A DNA stretch of 64,000 nucleotides, taken from NCBI RefSeq assembly GCF_000173075.1, contig NZ_ABVL01000015.1, positions 124,001-188,000 of the forward strand, written 5' to 3'. Below the pieces are notes generated by a model that saw nothing but the letters and a program-made list of their open reading frames with translations, made no database searches and was not told where the DNA came from. A program made the position numbers and the translations under genes. This document shows positions 12,010 to 20,840 of this stretch, in pieces. The first letter of the stretch is position 1. The number at the start of each line of letters is the position of its first letter. This stretch comes from Chthoniobacter flavus Ellin428. Its GTDB lineage: Bacteria > Verrucomicrobiota > Verrucomicrobiia > Chthoniobacterales > Chthoniobacteraceae.

Positions 12010-15000
12010 ATGAAGACATTGTTCCGCGGTTTAGCCCCTCAGCGCTTCCTTCTCACCGCCCTTTGGCTGGCCCTCGCCCTCGTCGGGTTTGGCGGCCAGG
12101 CCATGGCTCAAACCGGTCCCTTCAACGGACAGGTCGCCGCCGGCACCGCGGGCAGCTATGACTGGCCGTTTAGCTGCGTCGCCCGCAACCCCACGACCGA
12201 CGAAATCTACGGTTTCTGGCGCCGGGATAGCGGCAGCACTGCGGTTTACAACCTCATCAAATGGACCGGCTCGGCCTGGACCTCCGTCGGCACCATTCCC
12301 GCAGCCAGTGTAACCACGAATTTCAACGCCACCGACTACGTGTCCATGGCCATCGACTCGACCGGAGCTTTTCACGTCGCAGTCAGCGGCGCCATCGGCA
12401 CCGGCATCAGTAACGAGCGCGGCGTGTGGTACGGCACCAGTGCAACAGGAGCCACCAGCTCGTGGACTTTTACCAAGGTGGAAACTTACACCGACCCCAA
12501 CGGCTGGAAGAATACCTACGCCCCGCAGATCCGGGTCGACTCGCAAAATCATCCCCACATCGCTTTCGATTTCGATGACGTGAATGGCAGCCGCAGTTAC
12601 GCGGCCCGTTACCGTTGGTTCGATGGCACCACCTGGCAGGGCTCCGGCACGGCGGGCAACATCTATGTCAATGCGGGCAACGCCAACAACGAGGTCAACT
12701 ACGTCAACCTCGCCCTCGACACCAACGACAAGCCACACTTCGTCCTGCAATCCGAACTCAACGGCTCCGGCCTCGACGGCAGCCTGGTTTACGTCAACCG
12801 CGTTTCGGGTTCCTACAGTTCGCCGATCATTGCCGACCAGGGCACGACGAACAACGCCCGCGGTTATGTGGCCAACATCATCGTCGAACCCTCGGGCAAG
12901 ATTGATATCGTTTACGGCAACGACGACGGCTCCTTGCGCTATGCCACCGCCCCGAGCGCTGCGGGTCCGTTCACCGCCGTCCAGATCAACGGCAACGTCA
13001 CGGGCTACACCGACTACTGTTCCTTCAGCCGGAATAGTTCGGGCGATCTCTTCGTCGTCTATAACAACAACAGCAGCAGCATGGCGGCGGCCCGCCTCCC
13101 CGGTGGCACCGGCTCGACCTGGACGGTCACGAACCTTTTCACCGTCCCGGGAACCCCGGCCGAAGGTGGCACCTTCTATAGCGGCATCCTCAATAACGCG
13201 GAAACCTATGTCGCTCTCTTCGACTATGTCGCTGCCGGCGCGCCGCCCCGCAACCTCTGGGGCGCAAATGGCACCTTCGGCGCAGCGGCGTCGGCCCCGT
13301 CGGTCACGAGCAATCCGACCAGCACAACGGTCAACGCGGGCTCCACCGCCACTTTCACCGCGGCGGCCAGCGGCTCTCCGGCACCTACCGTACAGTGGCA
13401 GGTCAGCACCGACGGCGGCTCCACTTTCAACAACGTCTCCGGCGCCACCTCGACGACCCTCAGCTTCACCACCGCCGCCGGTGACAACGGCAAAAAATAC
13501 CGCGCCGTCTTTACCAACGCCAGCGGCTCCGCAACCTCCACCGCAGCGACGTTGACCGTCAACTTCGCTCCCTCGGTGACCACCAATCCGAGCAGCACGA
13601 CGGTCAACTCGGGCGCAACGGCCAGCTTCACCGCCGCAGCCTCCGGCAATCCGTCACCGACCGTGCAATGGCAGGTCAGCACCGACGGCGGCTCCTCCTT
13701 CAATAACGTCTCCGGCGCCACCTCGACCACCCTCAGCTTCACCACCGCCGCGGGCGACAACGGCAAAAAATATCGCGCGGTCTTCACCAATTCGGTCGGC
13801 TCCGCGACCTCCACCGCAGCGACCCTGACTGTCAACTTCGCTCCCACGGTTACCACCAATCCAACCGCCACGACGGTCAATGCGGGCGCAACCGCCTCGT
13901 TCAGCGCCGCAGCCAGCGCCAATCCGGCAGCCACCGTGCAATGGCAGGTCAGCACCGACGGCGGCTCTTCCTTCAACAACGTCTCCGGCGCCACCTCCAC
14001 CACTCTGTCCTTCACAACCACCGGAACTCAAAACGGCAACCAGTACCGCGCCGTCTTCACCAACTCGGGCGGGTCGGCCACCACCACGGCGGCAACCCTC
14101 ACAGTCAATATCGCGCCCACGGTGACGACCAATCCGACCAGCACGACGGCCGGCGTGGCCACCAACGCGACCTTCACCGCGGCGGCGGTCGGCAACCCGG
14201 CACCCACCGTGCAATGGCAGGTCAGCACCGATGGCGGCGCCACCTTCAATAACGTCTCCGGGGCCACCTCCACCACCCTGTCCTTCACCACCACCGGAGC
14301 TCAAAACGGCAACCAGTACCGTGCGGTCTTTACCAATGCCGCGGGCTCCGCCACGACGACCGCGGCCACGTTGACGGTCACCTTCCCCGATCTGACGGTG
14401 ACCGTGGCGCATTCACCGACGACGTTCGTCGCCGGGCAGACTTTCTCTCTCACCTTTGTCGTTACGAACAGTGGCGTCGCCGCCACGTCCGGGACCATCA
14501 CATTGACTTGCCCCATGCCCAGCGGTCTGACCCTGAGCTCGATTGTTAGCGATGCCACAGTCAATGCCACCAGCTCTACCGTATCCCAAGTCAACGCCAC
14601 ACGAACCACGCCGCTCGCCCCGGGCGCCAGTACGACGATCACCGCGAACGGCACTGTCGCGAGCAACGCGCCGAGTTCCCTGTCGGTTACCGTTACCGTG
14701 GGCGGCGGCAGCGAGACCAACACCACGAACGACACCGCCACCGACACGGTGACGGTGAACGCCGCCCCAGTCGTGACGACCAATCCGGCGACCCAGACGG
14801 TCACTGCCGGGAACGCCGTCACCTTCACCGTCGCGGCCAGCGGCAACCCCACTCCCACGGTGCAATGGCAGGTCAGCACCGATGGTGGCAGCACCTTCAA
14901 CAACGTCGCCGGAGCCACGTCCACCAACCTGACCTTCACCACGGCTCCGACGGACAATGGCAACAAGTATCGGGCGGTATTTACCAACGTCCAGGGCACC

Positions 15001-16131
15001 GCCACGACCACCGCGGCGACATTGAACGTTCAGTTCGCGCCGATCATTACGACCAATCCGAACAACGCGACCATCACCATTGGCAGCCCCGTGACTTTCA
15101 ACGCGGCCGCCAATGCCAATCCGGCGGCGACCGTGCAATGGCAACTCAGCAGCAATGGCGGGGCTTCCTTCACTAATATCGTCGGCGCCACCTCGACGAC
15201 GCTCAGCTTCACCCCAACGGCAGGAGACGATGCCAGCCAGTACCGCGCGGTGTTTACCAATATCATCGGTTCGACCAACACGACTGCCGCGACGCTGACG
15301 GTCAATCTCCCGCCCACGGTCACTCTCAACCCCTCGAGCAGCCTGGTGAATACCGGCTCTGCCGCGACCTTCATGGCCGGGGCCACCGGCCGGCCCGCAC
15401 CGACCGTGCAATGGCAGGTGAGCACCAACAGCGGGGCGAGCTTCAGCGACATCGGCGGCGCCACCTCGACCACCCTGAGCTTCACGGTGGACTACTCGAT
15501 GAACACTTATCAGTACCGCGCCGTCTTCAGCAACGTCGCCGGCAGCGCCACCACCACAGCCGCGACGCTCACCGTCAACCGCCCGCCGGTCGCCACCCCG
15601 CTCACCTTCCATCGCAACACGGGCGTGGGCCTGCGCCTCACCGTGGCCCAGATCCTCGCGGGCGCCTCCGACCCCGACAGCGGTGATACCGTGAAGCTGA
15701 TCTCTCTCGGCACGGGCACACACGGCGCCACTCGCCTCACGACCACCGACGGCCTCACCGGCACGGTGACCTACGCGCCTCTCGCTAACGACAATAACAA
15801 CGACGCCTTCACTTACACCGTGCAGGACAGCCATGGCATGCAAGCCACCGGCACCGTTTCCGTCATCGTAGATACCGGCTCCACTACGCCCACGAGCACG
15901 ATGAATATCACCAGTTTCCAATACGACCCCTACACGCACGCCGTGGTATTCGACGTGAACGGTCTCCCCAGTACGACTTATGGCGTGCAGTACTCACCGG
16001 TGGTTCCAGCGACCACATGGACGAGCATCGGGACCGTCACCACCAATTCGACCGGTCTCGGACACTACACGGATAGCGCTCACCCCGGCGCCTCGGGTTA
16101 CTGGCGGGTCGTCTATCCTGCTACGCCCTAA
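12010..16131 (+). CDS. large secreted protein with N-terminal repeat domain and seven Ig-like domains
   Basis: 1373 residues from ATG 12010, which gives a clean signal peptide ending AMAQ near residue 35. Residues 36-425 contain recurring aromatic, Asn- and Gly-rich strands, suggestive of a beta-propeller. Residues 429-792 are four Ig-like modules of exactly 91 residues, each with TVQWQVSTDGG, GATSTTLSF and YRAVFTN signatures. Residues 793-918 resemble a DUF11/CARDB adhesin module. Three more 91-residue Ig-like modules follow (919-1191), then a cadherin-like domain with a DNNNDAFTYTV signature. No LPXTG, PEP-CTERM or other obvious sorting motif is seen. The likely role is a surface or matrix protein, possibly adhesive. 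It lies 60 bp upstream of the autotransporter gene on the same strand, so they may be co-transcribed. Confidence 0.85.
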   Translation: MKTLFRGLAPQRFLLTALWLALALVGFGGQAMAQTGPFNGQVAAGTAGSYDWPFSCVARNPTTDEIYGFWRRDSGSTAVYNLIKWTGSAWTSVGTIPAASVTTNFNATDYVSMAIDSTGAFHVAVSGAIGTGISNERGVWYGTSATGATSSWTFTKVETYTDPNGWKNTYAPQIRVDSQNHPHIAFDFDDVNGSRSYAARYRWFDGTTWQGSGTAGNIYVNAGNANNEVNYVNLALDTNDKPHFVLQSELNGSGLDGSLVYVNRVSGSYSSPIIADQGTTNNARGYVANIIVEPSGKIDIVYGNDDGSLRYATAPSAAGPFTAVQINGNVTGYTDYCSFSRNSSGDLFVVYNNNSSSMAAARLPGGTGSTWTVTNLFTVPGTPAEGGTFYSGILNNAETYVALFDYVAAGAPPRNLWGANGTFGAAASAPSVTSNPTSTTVNAGSTATFTAAASGSPAPTVQWQVSTDGGSTFNNVSGATSTTLSFTTAAGDNGKKYRAVFTNASGSATSTAATLTVNFAPSVTTNPSSTTVNSGATASFTAAASGNPSPTVQWQVSTDGGSSFNNVSGATSTTLSFTTAAGDNGKKYRAVFTNSVGSATSTAATLTVNFAPTVTTNPTATTVNAGATASFSAAASANPAATVQWQVSTDGGSSFNNVSGATSTTLSFTTTGTQNGNQYRAVFTNSGGSATTTAATLTVNIAPTVTTNPTSTTAGVATNATFTAAAVGNPAPTVQWQVSTDGGATFNNVSGATSTTLSFTTTGAQNGNQYRAVFTNAAGSATTTAATLTVTFPDLTVTVAHSPTTFVAGQTFSLTFVVTNSGVAATSGTITLTCPMPSGLTLSSIVSDATVNATSSTVSQVNATRTTPLAPGASTTITANGTVASNAPSSLSVTVTVGGGSETNTTNDTATDTVTVNAAPVVTTNPATQTVTAGNAVTFTVAASGNPTPTVQWQVSTDGGSTFNNVAGATSTNLTFTTAPTDNGNKYRAVFTNVQGTATTTAATLNVQFAPIITTNPNNATITIGSPVTFNAAANANPAATVQWQLSSNGGASFTNIVGATSTTLSFTPTAGDDASQYRAVFTNIIGSTNTTAATLTVNLPPTVTLNPSSSLVNTGSAATFMAGATGRPAPTVQWQVSTNSGASFSDIGGATSTTLSFTVDYSMNTYQYRAVFSNVAGSATTTAATLTVNRPPVATPLTFHRNTGVGLRLTVAQILAGASDPDSGDTVKLISLGTGTHGATRLTTTDGLTGTVTYAPLANDNNNDAFTYTVQDSHGMQATGTVSVIVDTGSTTPTSTMNITSFQYDPYTHAVVFDVNGLPSTTYGVQYSPVVPATTWTSIGTVTTNSTGLGHYTDSAHPGASGYWRVVYPATP
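13294..14385 (+). repeat. four in-phase 273-bp direct repeats encoding Ig-like domains
   Basis: Units start at 13294, 13567, 13840 and 14113. The period is exactly 273 bp (91 codons) with no indels between units. DNA identity is highest in the central block around GTGCAATGGCAGGTCAGCAC, pointing to recent duplication or ongoing conversion. Confidence 0.9.
14764..15582 (+). repeat. three more 273-bp Ig-like repeats, more diverged
   Basis: Units start at 14764, 15037 and 15310 with the same 273-bp period, separated from the first array by a 378-bp segment (14386-14763) encoding a DUF11/CARDB-like domain. Divergence rises towards the 3' end, as expected if the array grew from its 5' side. Confidence 0.88.
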
Positions 16132-16191
16132 GCCCGCCCTCACCGGCCAATCCATTTCGTCGCTCCAAGGCCGAGCCGATTCACCCATCCT

Positions 16192-19100
16192 ATGAAAAAA
16201 CGCATTCGCCGCCGTATTCTGCCCGCAGCCGCCCTGCTTTCCTTGGGCATTCCCGCGGGTATGGCCGCCACGGATACCTTTACCTTCACGCCAGGATCGC
16301 CGATTACCATTCCGTCGGGCAGTCTGACGGGTGTGGCGGACGTGCAAAACCCTGCGGCGAGCATCAACGTGATCCAGAATGTCAGCGTGAGCTTGAACAT
16401 CGCTGGCAATCCCACGGATTTCAGCACCGGCGACCTTTATGCTTATCTCCGGCTGGATACGCCCGGCGGTACTGGATTCACCATCTTGCTGAACCGCGTC
16501 GGGGTTACCGCGTCCGATCCCTTTGGCTATGCGGATACCGGCTTCAACGTCACCTTCTCCGCGGCGGCACCAAACGGGGACATTCACCTTTACCAGAATT
16601 CGGCCGCATATCCCAACGCCCTGAGCAGCGGGACGCTGACTGGCACCTGGCAACCGGACGGCCGCAATACCACTCCACCACTCGTCGCGCTCGATACCGA
16701 TGCGCGCACCGCGTTGCTCAATTCGTTTGACGGGCTGAGCGCCAAAGGCACGTGGACGTTGTTCGTCGCGGACGTATTCGCCGGCTCCGACGCGACCTTG
16801 AATAGCTGGGGCATCACTGTCGACGGCCTCAACGGTCCATTCTATTGGAAGGGACAAACCAGCGGCTCGTGGAGCGCCGTAGGATCATCGACCTTCAACT
16901 GGGCTGCGGACACTGCTGGCACCATTCCCATCCTGGCCACGCCCGACGCCACGTCGGATGTCGTCTTCTCGGCCACGGGCGCGACCAACCAGGCGAATAC
17001 CACGCTCGATCAGGACTTCACCATTCACAGCCTCATGGTCAACGACACCGCTCCGGTGGTGATCAGCAGCGGTGCCGGTGGGCCGCACACCCTCACGATC
17101 GCGGGCGACGCCGGCACCGGAATTACGGTGGGCAATGGCTCGAATCTCACCATCAACTCCAATGTGACGCTGGGCGGCGCGTCCGATACCGTCGAGGTCG
17201 ATGGCACGGGCCTGGCGAAGATCACCGGCGTTCTTGATGGCAGCAATGGCGTGCATAAGACAGGCACGGGCATGCTGACCCTCACGGGCGTCAATACCTA
17301 CACCGGCGGAACGTTCATCGACGCGGGCGTGGTGCAGATCGACAATGACAAGGCGCTAAGCACGGGGACGGTGACCATGGCCGACGGCACGGAATTGGAT
17401 GCGATCGGCAACGCCAGCCTGAGCCAGTCGCTCTCGATCACCTCCGGAGCGACCGCCACGCTCGCCGCGGTAGCTGGGAAAACCCTCACCTTGGGTGGCT
17501 TCAACATCGGCGCCAATTCCAAGACCATTTTCGGGAGTAGCGGAAATACGGGTGTGGTGGTCGTTGGCCCGATTTCAGTTCTCTCGTCGATCAGCGCCTC
17601 CGCGACAGTCGAGGTCGCCAATGGCACCCTTCGCGCCGGCGATGGAACTCTCCTCACTGGGATCACGTCGAACATCACCTCCACGACGGTGGACGCGGGC
17701 GCGACGTTGGATCTGAACGATTTCAACATGACGGTGAAGAAGCTCCTCGGTGCAGGCTCGGTGACCACGGGCACCAATGCCGCCACAGTGCTGACGGTGA
17801 ATGACGGCGATTTCAGCGGCGGTATCAGCGGCGCGGGCAGCCTGGTCAAAGACACCAACACCACGTTCATCCTCGAAGGCACGAACACCTATACCGGGTC
17901 GACCACCATCAAAGGCGGCGGCACCCTGCAGATCGGCACAGCGGCCAGCGCGGGCTCCCTCGCGGCGGTCAGCAATGTCGACGTCCAGACCGGTAACACG
18001 CTCCAGCTGGTCAACGTGGCGGGCAACACTTTCGCCAATAACATCAGCAACTCCGTGGCCGGCGTGGGCACGGTGGAAGTCAACTCGGCTAACTACAACA
18101 TCCTCTCCGGTGTGTTGAGCGACGGCGCCGGCCAGGTGGCCCTCACTCAAAGCGGATCCGGCACGACCGCCCTCACCGGCAACAATACCTACTCCGGCAC
18201 GACGACGATCAACGCCGGTGTCCTGCAGGTCGGCAACGGCGGCGCCTCGGGGACGACCGGCATCGGTGGCGGCTCGATCGTCAACAACGCCGTTCTCGCC
18301 TACGACCGCACGAATCTCTTCACGGAGAGCAATGTGATTTCGGGCAGCGGTGTGCTGCGCCAGATCGGCAGCGGCGCGACCGCGCTGACCGCGGCCAACA
18401 CTTATTCGGGTGACACCAATATCTACTCCGGCATGTTGCTGGCCAATAACACCGCCGGTTCCGCCACCGGCACCAGTTCGGTGTTCATCAACTCCGGTGC
18501 AGCCTTGGGCGGCAACGGCACCATCAGCGGTGCGGTCACTTTGAACAGCGGCTTCATCGTCCCGGGCGCCGTGCCCACGGGCGTTTCGGCCGGGACGCTG
18601 AAGATCGGCTCCCTCACCTGGAATAGCGGCGGCACGCTCGACACGCAGTTGGGCACCACCAGCGACCTGTTGTCGATCACCGGCGCTCTCACCAAGGGCA
18701 CCCTCGGCACTTACGGTATCAACATCAGCGACGCCGGCGGCTTCGGCAATACGACGCACTACGTTGTGGCCACCTTCGGCTCGAACGCCGGCTTCGCCGC
18801 CTCCGACTTCACCTTGAGCAGTTCCTTCGGCGCCGGTCTGAAGGGCACTCTCACGCTCACCGGCACGGAACTCGACTTCGATATCACCTCGCTCATCGTC
18901 GGCGGACCGATCCTCCAAAACTCTGCGCCGGTCGGCACCCCGATCTTTGCGGATTTCATCGTCGGCGGACCGGTCACCACCGGCAACCCGACGGAGAACA
19001 ACCAGGTCCACACGCTGACCTTCACCCCGGGCAGCTCGCTACTCATCCATCACACGCTCTATGTCGTGCAAGGTCCGGTGACGCTGGTGAACGGCTCGAG

Positions 19101-20817
19101 CATTCAGCTCGATGGCAATCTCTCGACCAGCCTGCTGAACATGCTCGCGGGCTCCTATCTGCACGGCAATGGTTCAATCATCGGCAACCTCGTGAACGGC
19201 GGCTTGCTCAGCCCGGGCAACTCGCCGGGCCAGATCCATGTTACCGGCAACTACACGCAGACCTCCTCGGGCACGTTGCGGATCGAAATCGCCGGACGCG
19301 ATCTTCCTCAGCACGATCTACTCTCAGTCGGCGGCACAGCCAGCCTCAACGGCACGCTGCAGATTCTCCCGATCGATGGCTTCAAGCTGAAGCGCAACAA
19401 GCCGATCACCTTCCTCACCGCCAATGAGGGGGTTATCGGCCGATTCTCCCTTGTAGAAAACAGCTTCCCCAGCGACACGATCCTCAAGCCGACGGTCGTC
19501 TATCACGATACCAGCGTCACTCTCGATCCGGTGCAGGCTTCCTTCGCCAATCTCGACGGTCTCACGCCCAATCAGCGTGCCGTGGGCCGTGCGCTCGACA
19601 GTGCCGCGCATGACCGCCGCATGAATGGGATCTTCGACTACCTCGACTATCGCAAGCTCAACGAGCTGCCGCGCGATTTCGACAAGATCGCGCCGGAGGA
19701 ATTGACGAGCATGTTCACCATCGGGATCTCGCTGGCCAATGTGCAGTCGGGCAACATCCAGCGCCGCACCGATGATATCCGCAGCGGTGCGGGAGGTTTC
19801 AACGCCGCGGGTCTGGCGATCAATGGCGCCGGCCCGAGCTACAGCGGCAGCTTCAGCGGGGTCGCAGGACCAAACGGCAACGATGGCAAGGAGAACAAGG
19901 CGGTACAGCAACCAGTCGCACCCGCGGAAGATCGCTGGGGCGCCTTCCTCTCCGGCACCGGTGAATGGGTGAGCGTGGGCAACACCGACAACGCGCGCGG
20001 TTACACGATCGACAGCGGCGGCTTCACCCTCGGCCTCGACTACAAGGTCACGCCGAACCTGGCGATCGGCGTTGCTGCGGGTTACACGGGAACCAGCAGC
20101 GATCTCACCGACGGCGGCCGCGTGTATGTGAATGGCGGCAAGGTCGGCATCTACGCCACTTACTACGAATACCAGCGGGTCAAAGCCGCGCCGGTGGATT
20201 CTTCCAAGGAAGGTCTCCCGCAGTCGTATGCCGAAGCCCGAGGCTTCTACGCCGATGCCGCCGTCTTCGGCGGATACAACAGCTACCACACCCATCGCGC
20301 TGCGCTGCAGGATGACGCCACCGGCGATACCGATGGCGGCGAACTGAACGTCCTCTTCGGCGGCGGTTATGACTTCAAGAAGGGTAACTTCACCTTCGGA
20401 CCGACGGCGTCGTTCAATTACACCTATCTCGGTACCAATACCTTCACCGAGCACGGCTCGCTCGCCCCACTGGACATCCACGGCGGCAAGGGTGAGTCGC
20501 TGCGCACGGCCTTCGGCATCAAGGCCAGCTACGACTGGAAAGTCGGTGGCGTGTCCATCAAGCCGGAGATTCGCGCCGCCTGGCAGCATGAATTCGGCGA
20601 TGCCGCTTACTCGCTCGATTCCAGCTTCGCCAATGGCGCCGGAGATTCTTTCCGCGTCAGCGGCCCGCAACTCGGCCGCGACAGCGCATTGCTCGGCGCC
20701 GGCTTCGCCATTCAACTCAACGAACGTTGGTCGACCTACTTCTACTACGACGGCGAACTGGGCCGTCGAAACTACCAGTCGTCGAGCGTCACCGGCGGCC
20801 TGCGCATGACGTTCTAA
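16192..20817 (+). CDS. type V autotransporter with P-domain-like N-terminus and PATR repeats
   Basis: 1541 residues. A basic signal peptide is followed by residues 27-205 resembling a proprotein convertase P domain (GTWTLFVADVF, NSWGITV). The passenger is a Thr/Gly/Asn-rich beta-helix with at least four passenger-associated transport repeats (PATR; for example GVNTYTGGTFIDAG and GNNTYSGTTTINAG). Residues from about 1245 to 1541 form the autotransporter beta-barrel, starting RWGAFLSGTGEWV and ending in the terminal Phe typical of BAM substrates. It would insert in the outer membrane and display the passenger outside. I count at least 20 Asn-x-Ser/Thr sequons in the passenger, though the composition alone makes many expected. 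The gene is convergent with four GT41 glycosyltransferase genes, 23 bp apart. Confidence 0.93.
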   Translation: MKKRIRRRILPAAALLSLGIPAGMAATDTFTFTPGSPITIPSGSLTGVADVQNPAASINVIQNVSVSLNIAGNPTDFSTGDLYAYLRLDTPGGTGFTILLNRVGVTASDPFGYADTGFNVTFSAAAPNGDIHLYQNSAAYPNALSSGTLTGTWQPDGRNTTPPLVALDTDARTALLNSFDGLSAKGTWTLFVADVFAGSDATLNSWGITVDGLNGPFYWKGQTSGSWSAVGSSTFNWAADTAGTIPILATPDATSDVVFSATGATNQANTTLDQDFTIHSLMVNDTAPVVISSGAGGPHTLTIAGDAGTGITVGNGSNLTINSNVTLGGASDTVEVDGTGLAKITGVLDGSNGVHKTGTGMLTLTGVNTYTGGTFIDAGVVQIDNDKALSTGTVTMADGTELDAIGNASLSQSLSITSGATATLAAVAGKTLTLGGFNIGANSKTIFGSSGNTGVVVVGPISVLSSISASATVEVANGTLRAGDGTLLTGITSNITSTTVDAGATLDLNDFNMTVKKLLGAGSVTTGTNAATVLTVNDGDFSGGISGAGSLVKDTNTTFILEGTNTYTGSTTIKGGGTLQIGTAASAGSLAAVSNVDVQTGNTLQLVNVAGNTFANNISNSVAGVGTVEVNSANYNILSGVLSDGAGQVALTQSGSGTTALTGNNTYSGTTTINAGVLQVGNGGASGTTGIGGGSIVNNAVLAYDRTNLFTESNVISGSGVLRQIGSGATALTAANTYSGDTNIYSGMLLANNTAGSATGTSSVFINSGAALGGNGTISGAVTLNSGFIVPGAVPTGVSAGTLKIGSLTWNSGGTLDTQLGTTSDLLSITGALTKGTLGTYGINISDAGGFGNTTHYVVATFGSNAGFAASDFTLSSSFGAGLKGTLTLTGTELDFDITSLIVGGPILQNSAPVGTPIFADFIVGGPVTTGNPTENNQVHTLTFTPGSSLLIHHTLYVVQGPVTLVNGSSIQLDGNLSTSLLNMLAGSYLHGNGSIIGNLVNGGLLSPGNSPGQIHVTGNYTQTSSGTLRIEIAGRDLPQHDLLSVGGTASLNGTLQILPIDGFKLKRNKPITFLTANEGVIGRFSLVENSFPSDTILKPTVVYHDTSVTLDPVQASFANLDGLTPNQRAVGRALDSAAHDRRMNGIFDYLDYRKLNELPRDFDKIAPEELTSMFTIGISLANVQSGNIQRRTDDIRSGAGGFNAAGLAINGAGPSYSGSFSGVAGPNGNDGKENKAVQQPVAPAEDRWGAFLSGTGEWVSVGNTDNARGYTIDSGGFTLGLDYKVTPNLAIGVAAGYTGTSSDLTDGGRVYVNGGKVGIYATYYEYQRVKAAPVDSSKEGLPQSYAEARGFYADAAVFGGYNSYHTHRAALQDDATGDTDGGELNVLFGGGYDFKKGNFTFGPTASFNYTYLGTNTFTEHGSLAPLDIHGGKGESLRTAFGIKASYDWKVGGVSIKPEIRAAWQHEFGDAAYSLDSSFANGAGDSFRVSGPQLGRDSALLGAGFAIQLNERWSTYFYYDGELGRRNYQSSSVTGGLRMTF

Positions 20818-20840
20818 GGCGACCAACCTCTCCGAACTCC

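Noticed and set aside
13294..15582. Regular repeats considered as a CRISPR-like array
   Set aside because: The 273-bp units are in one open frame and encode Ig-like domains; there are no spacers.
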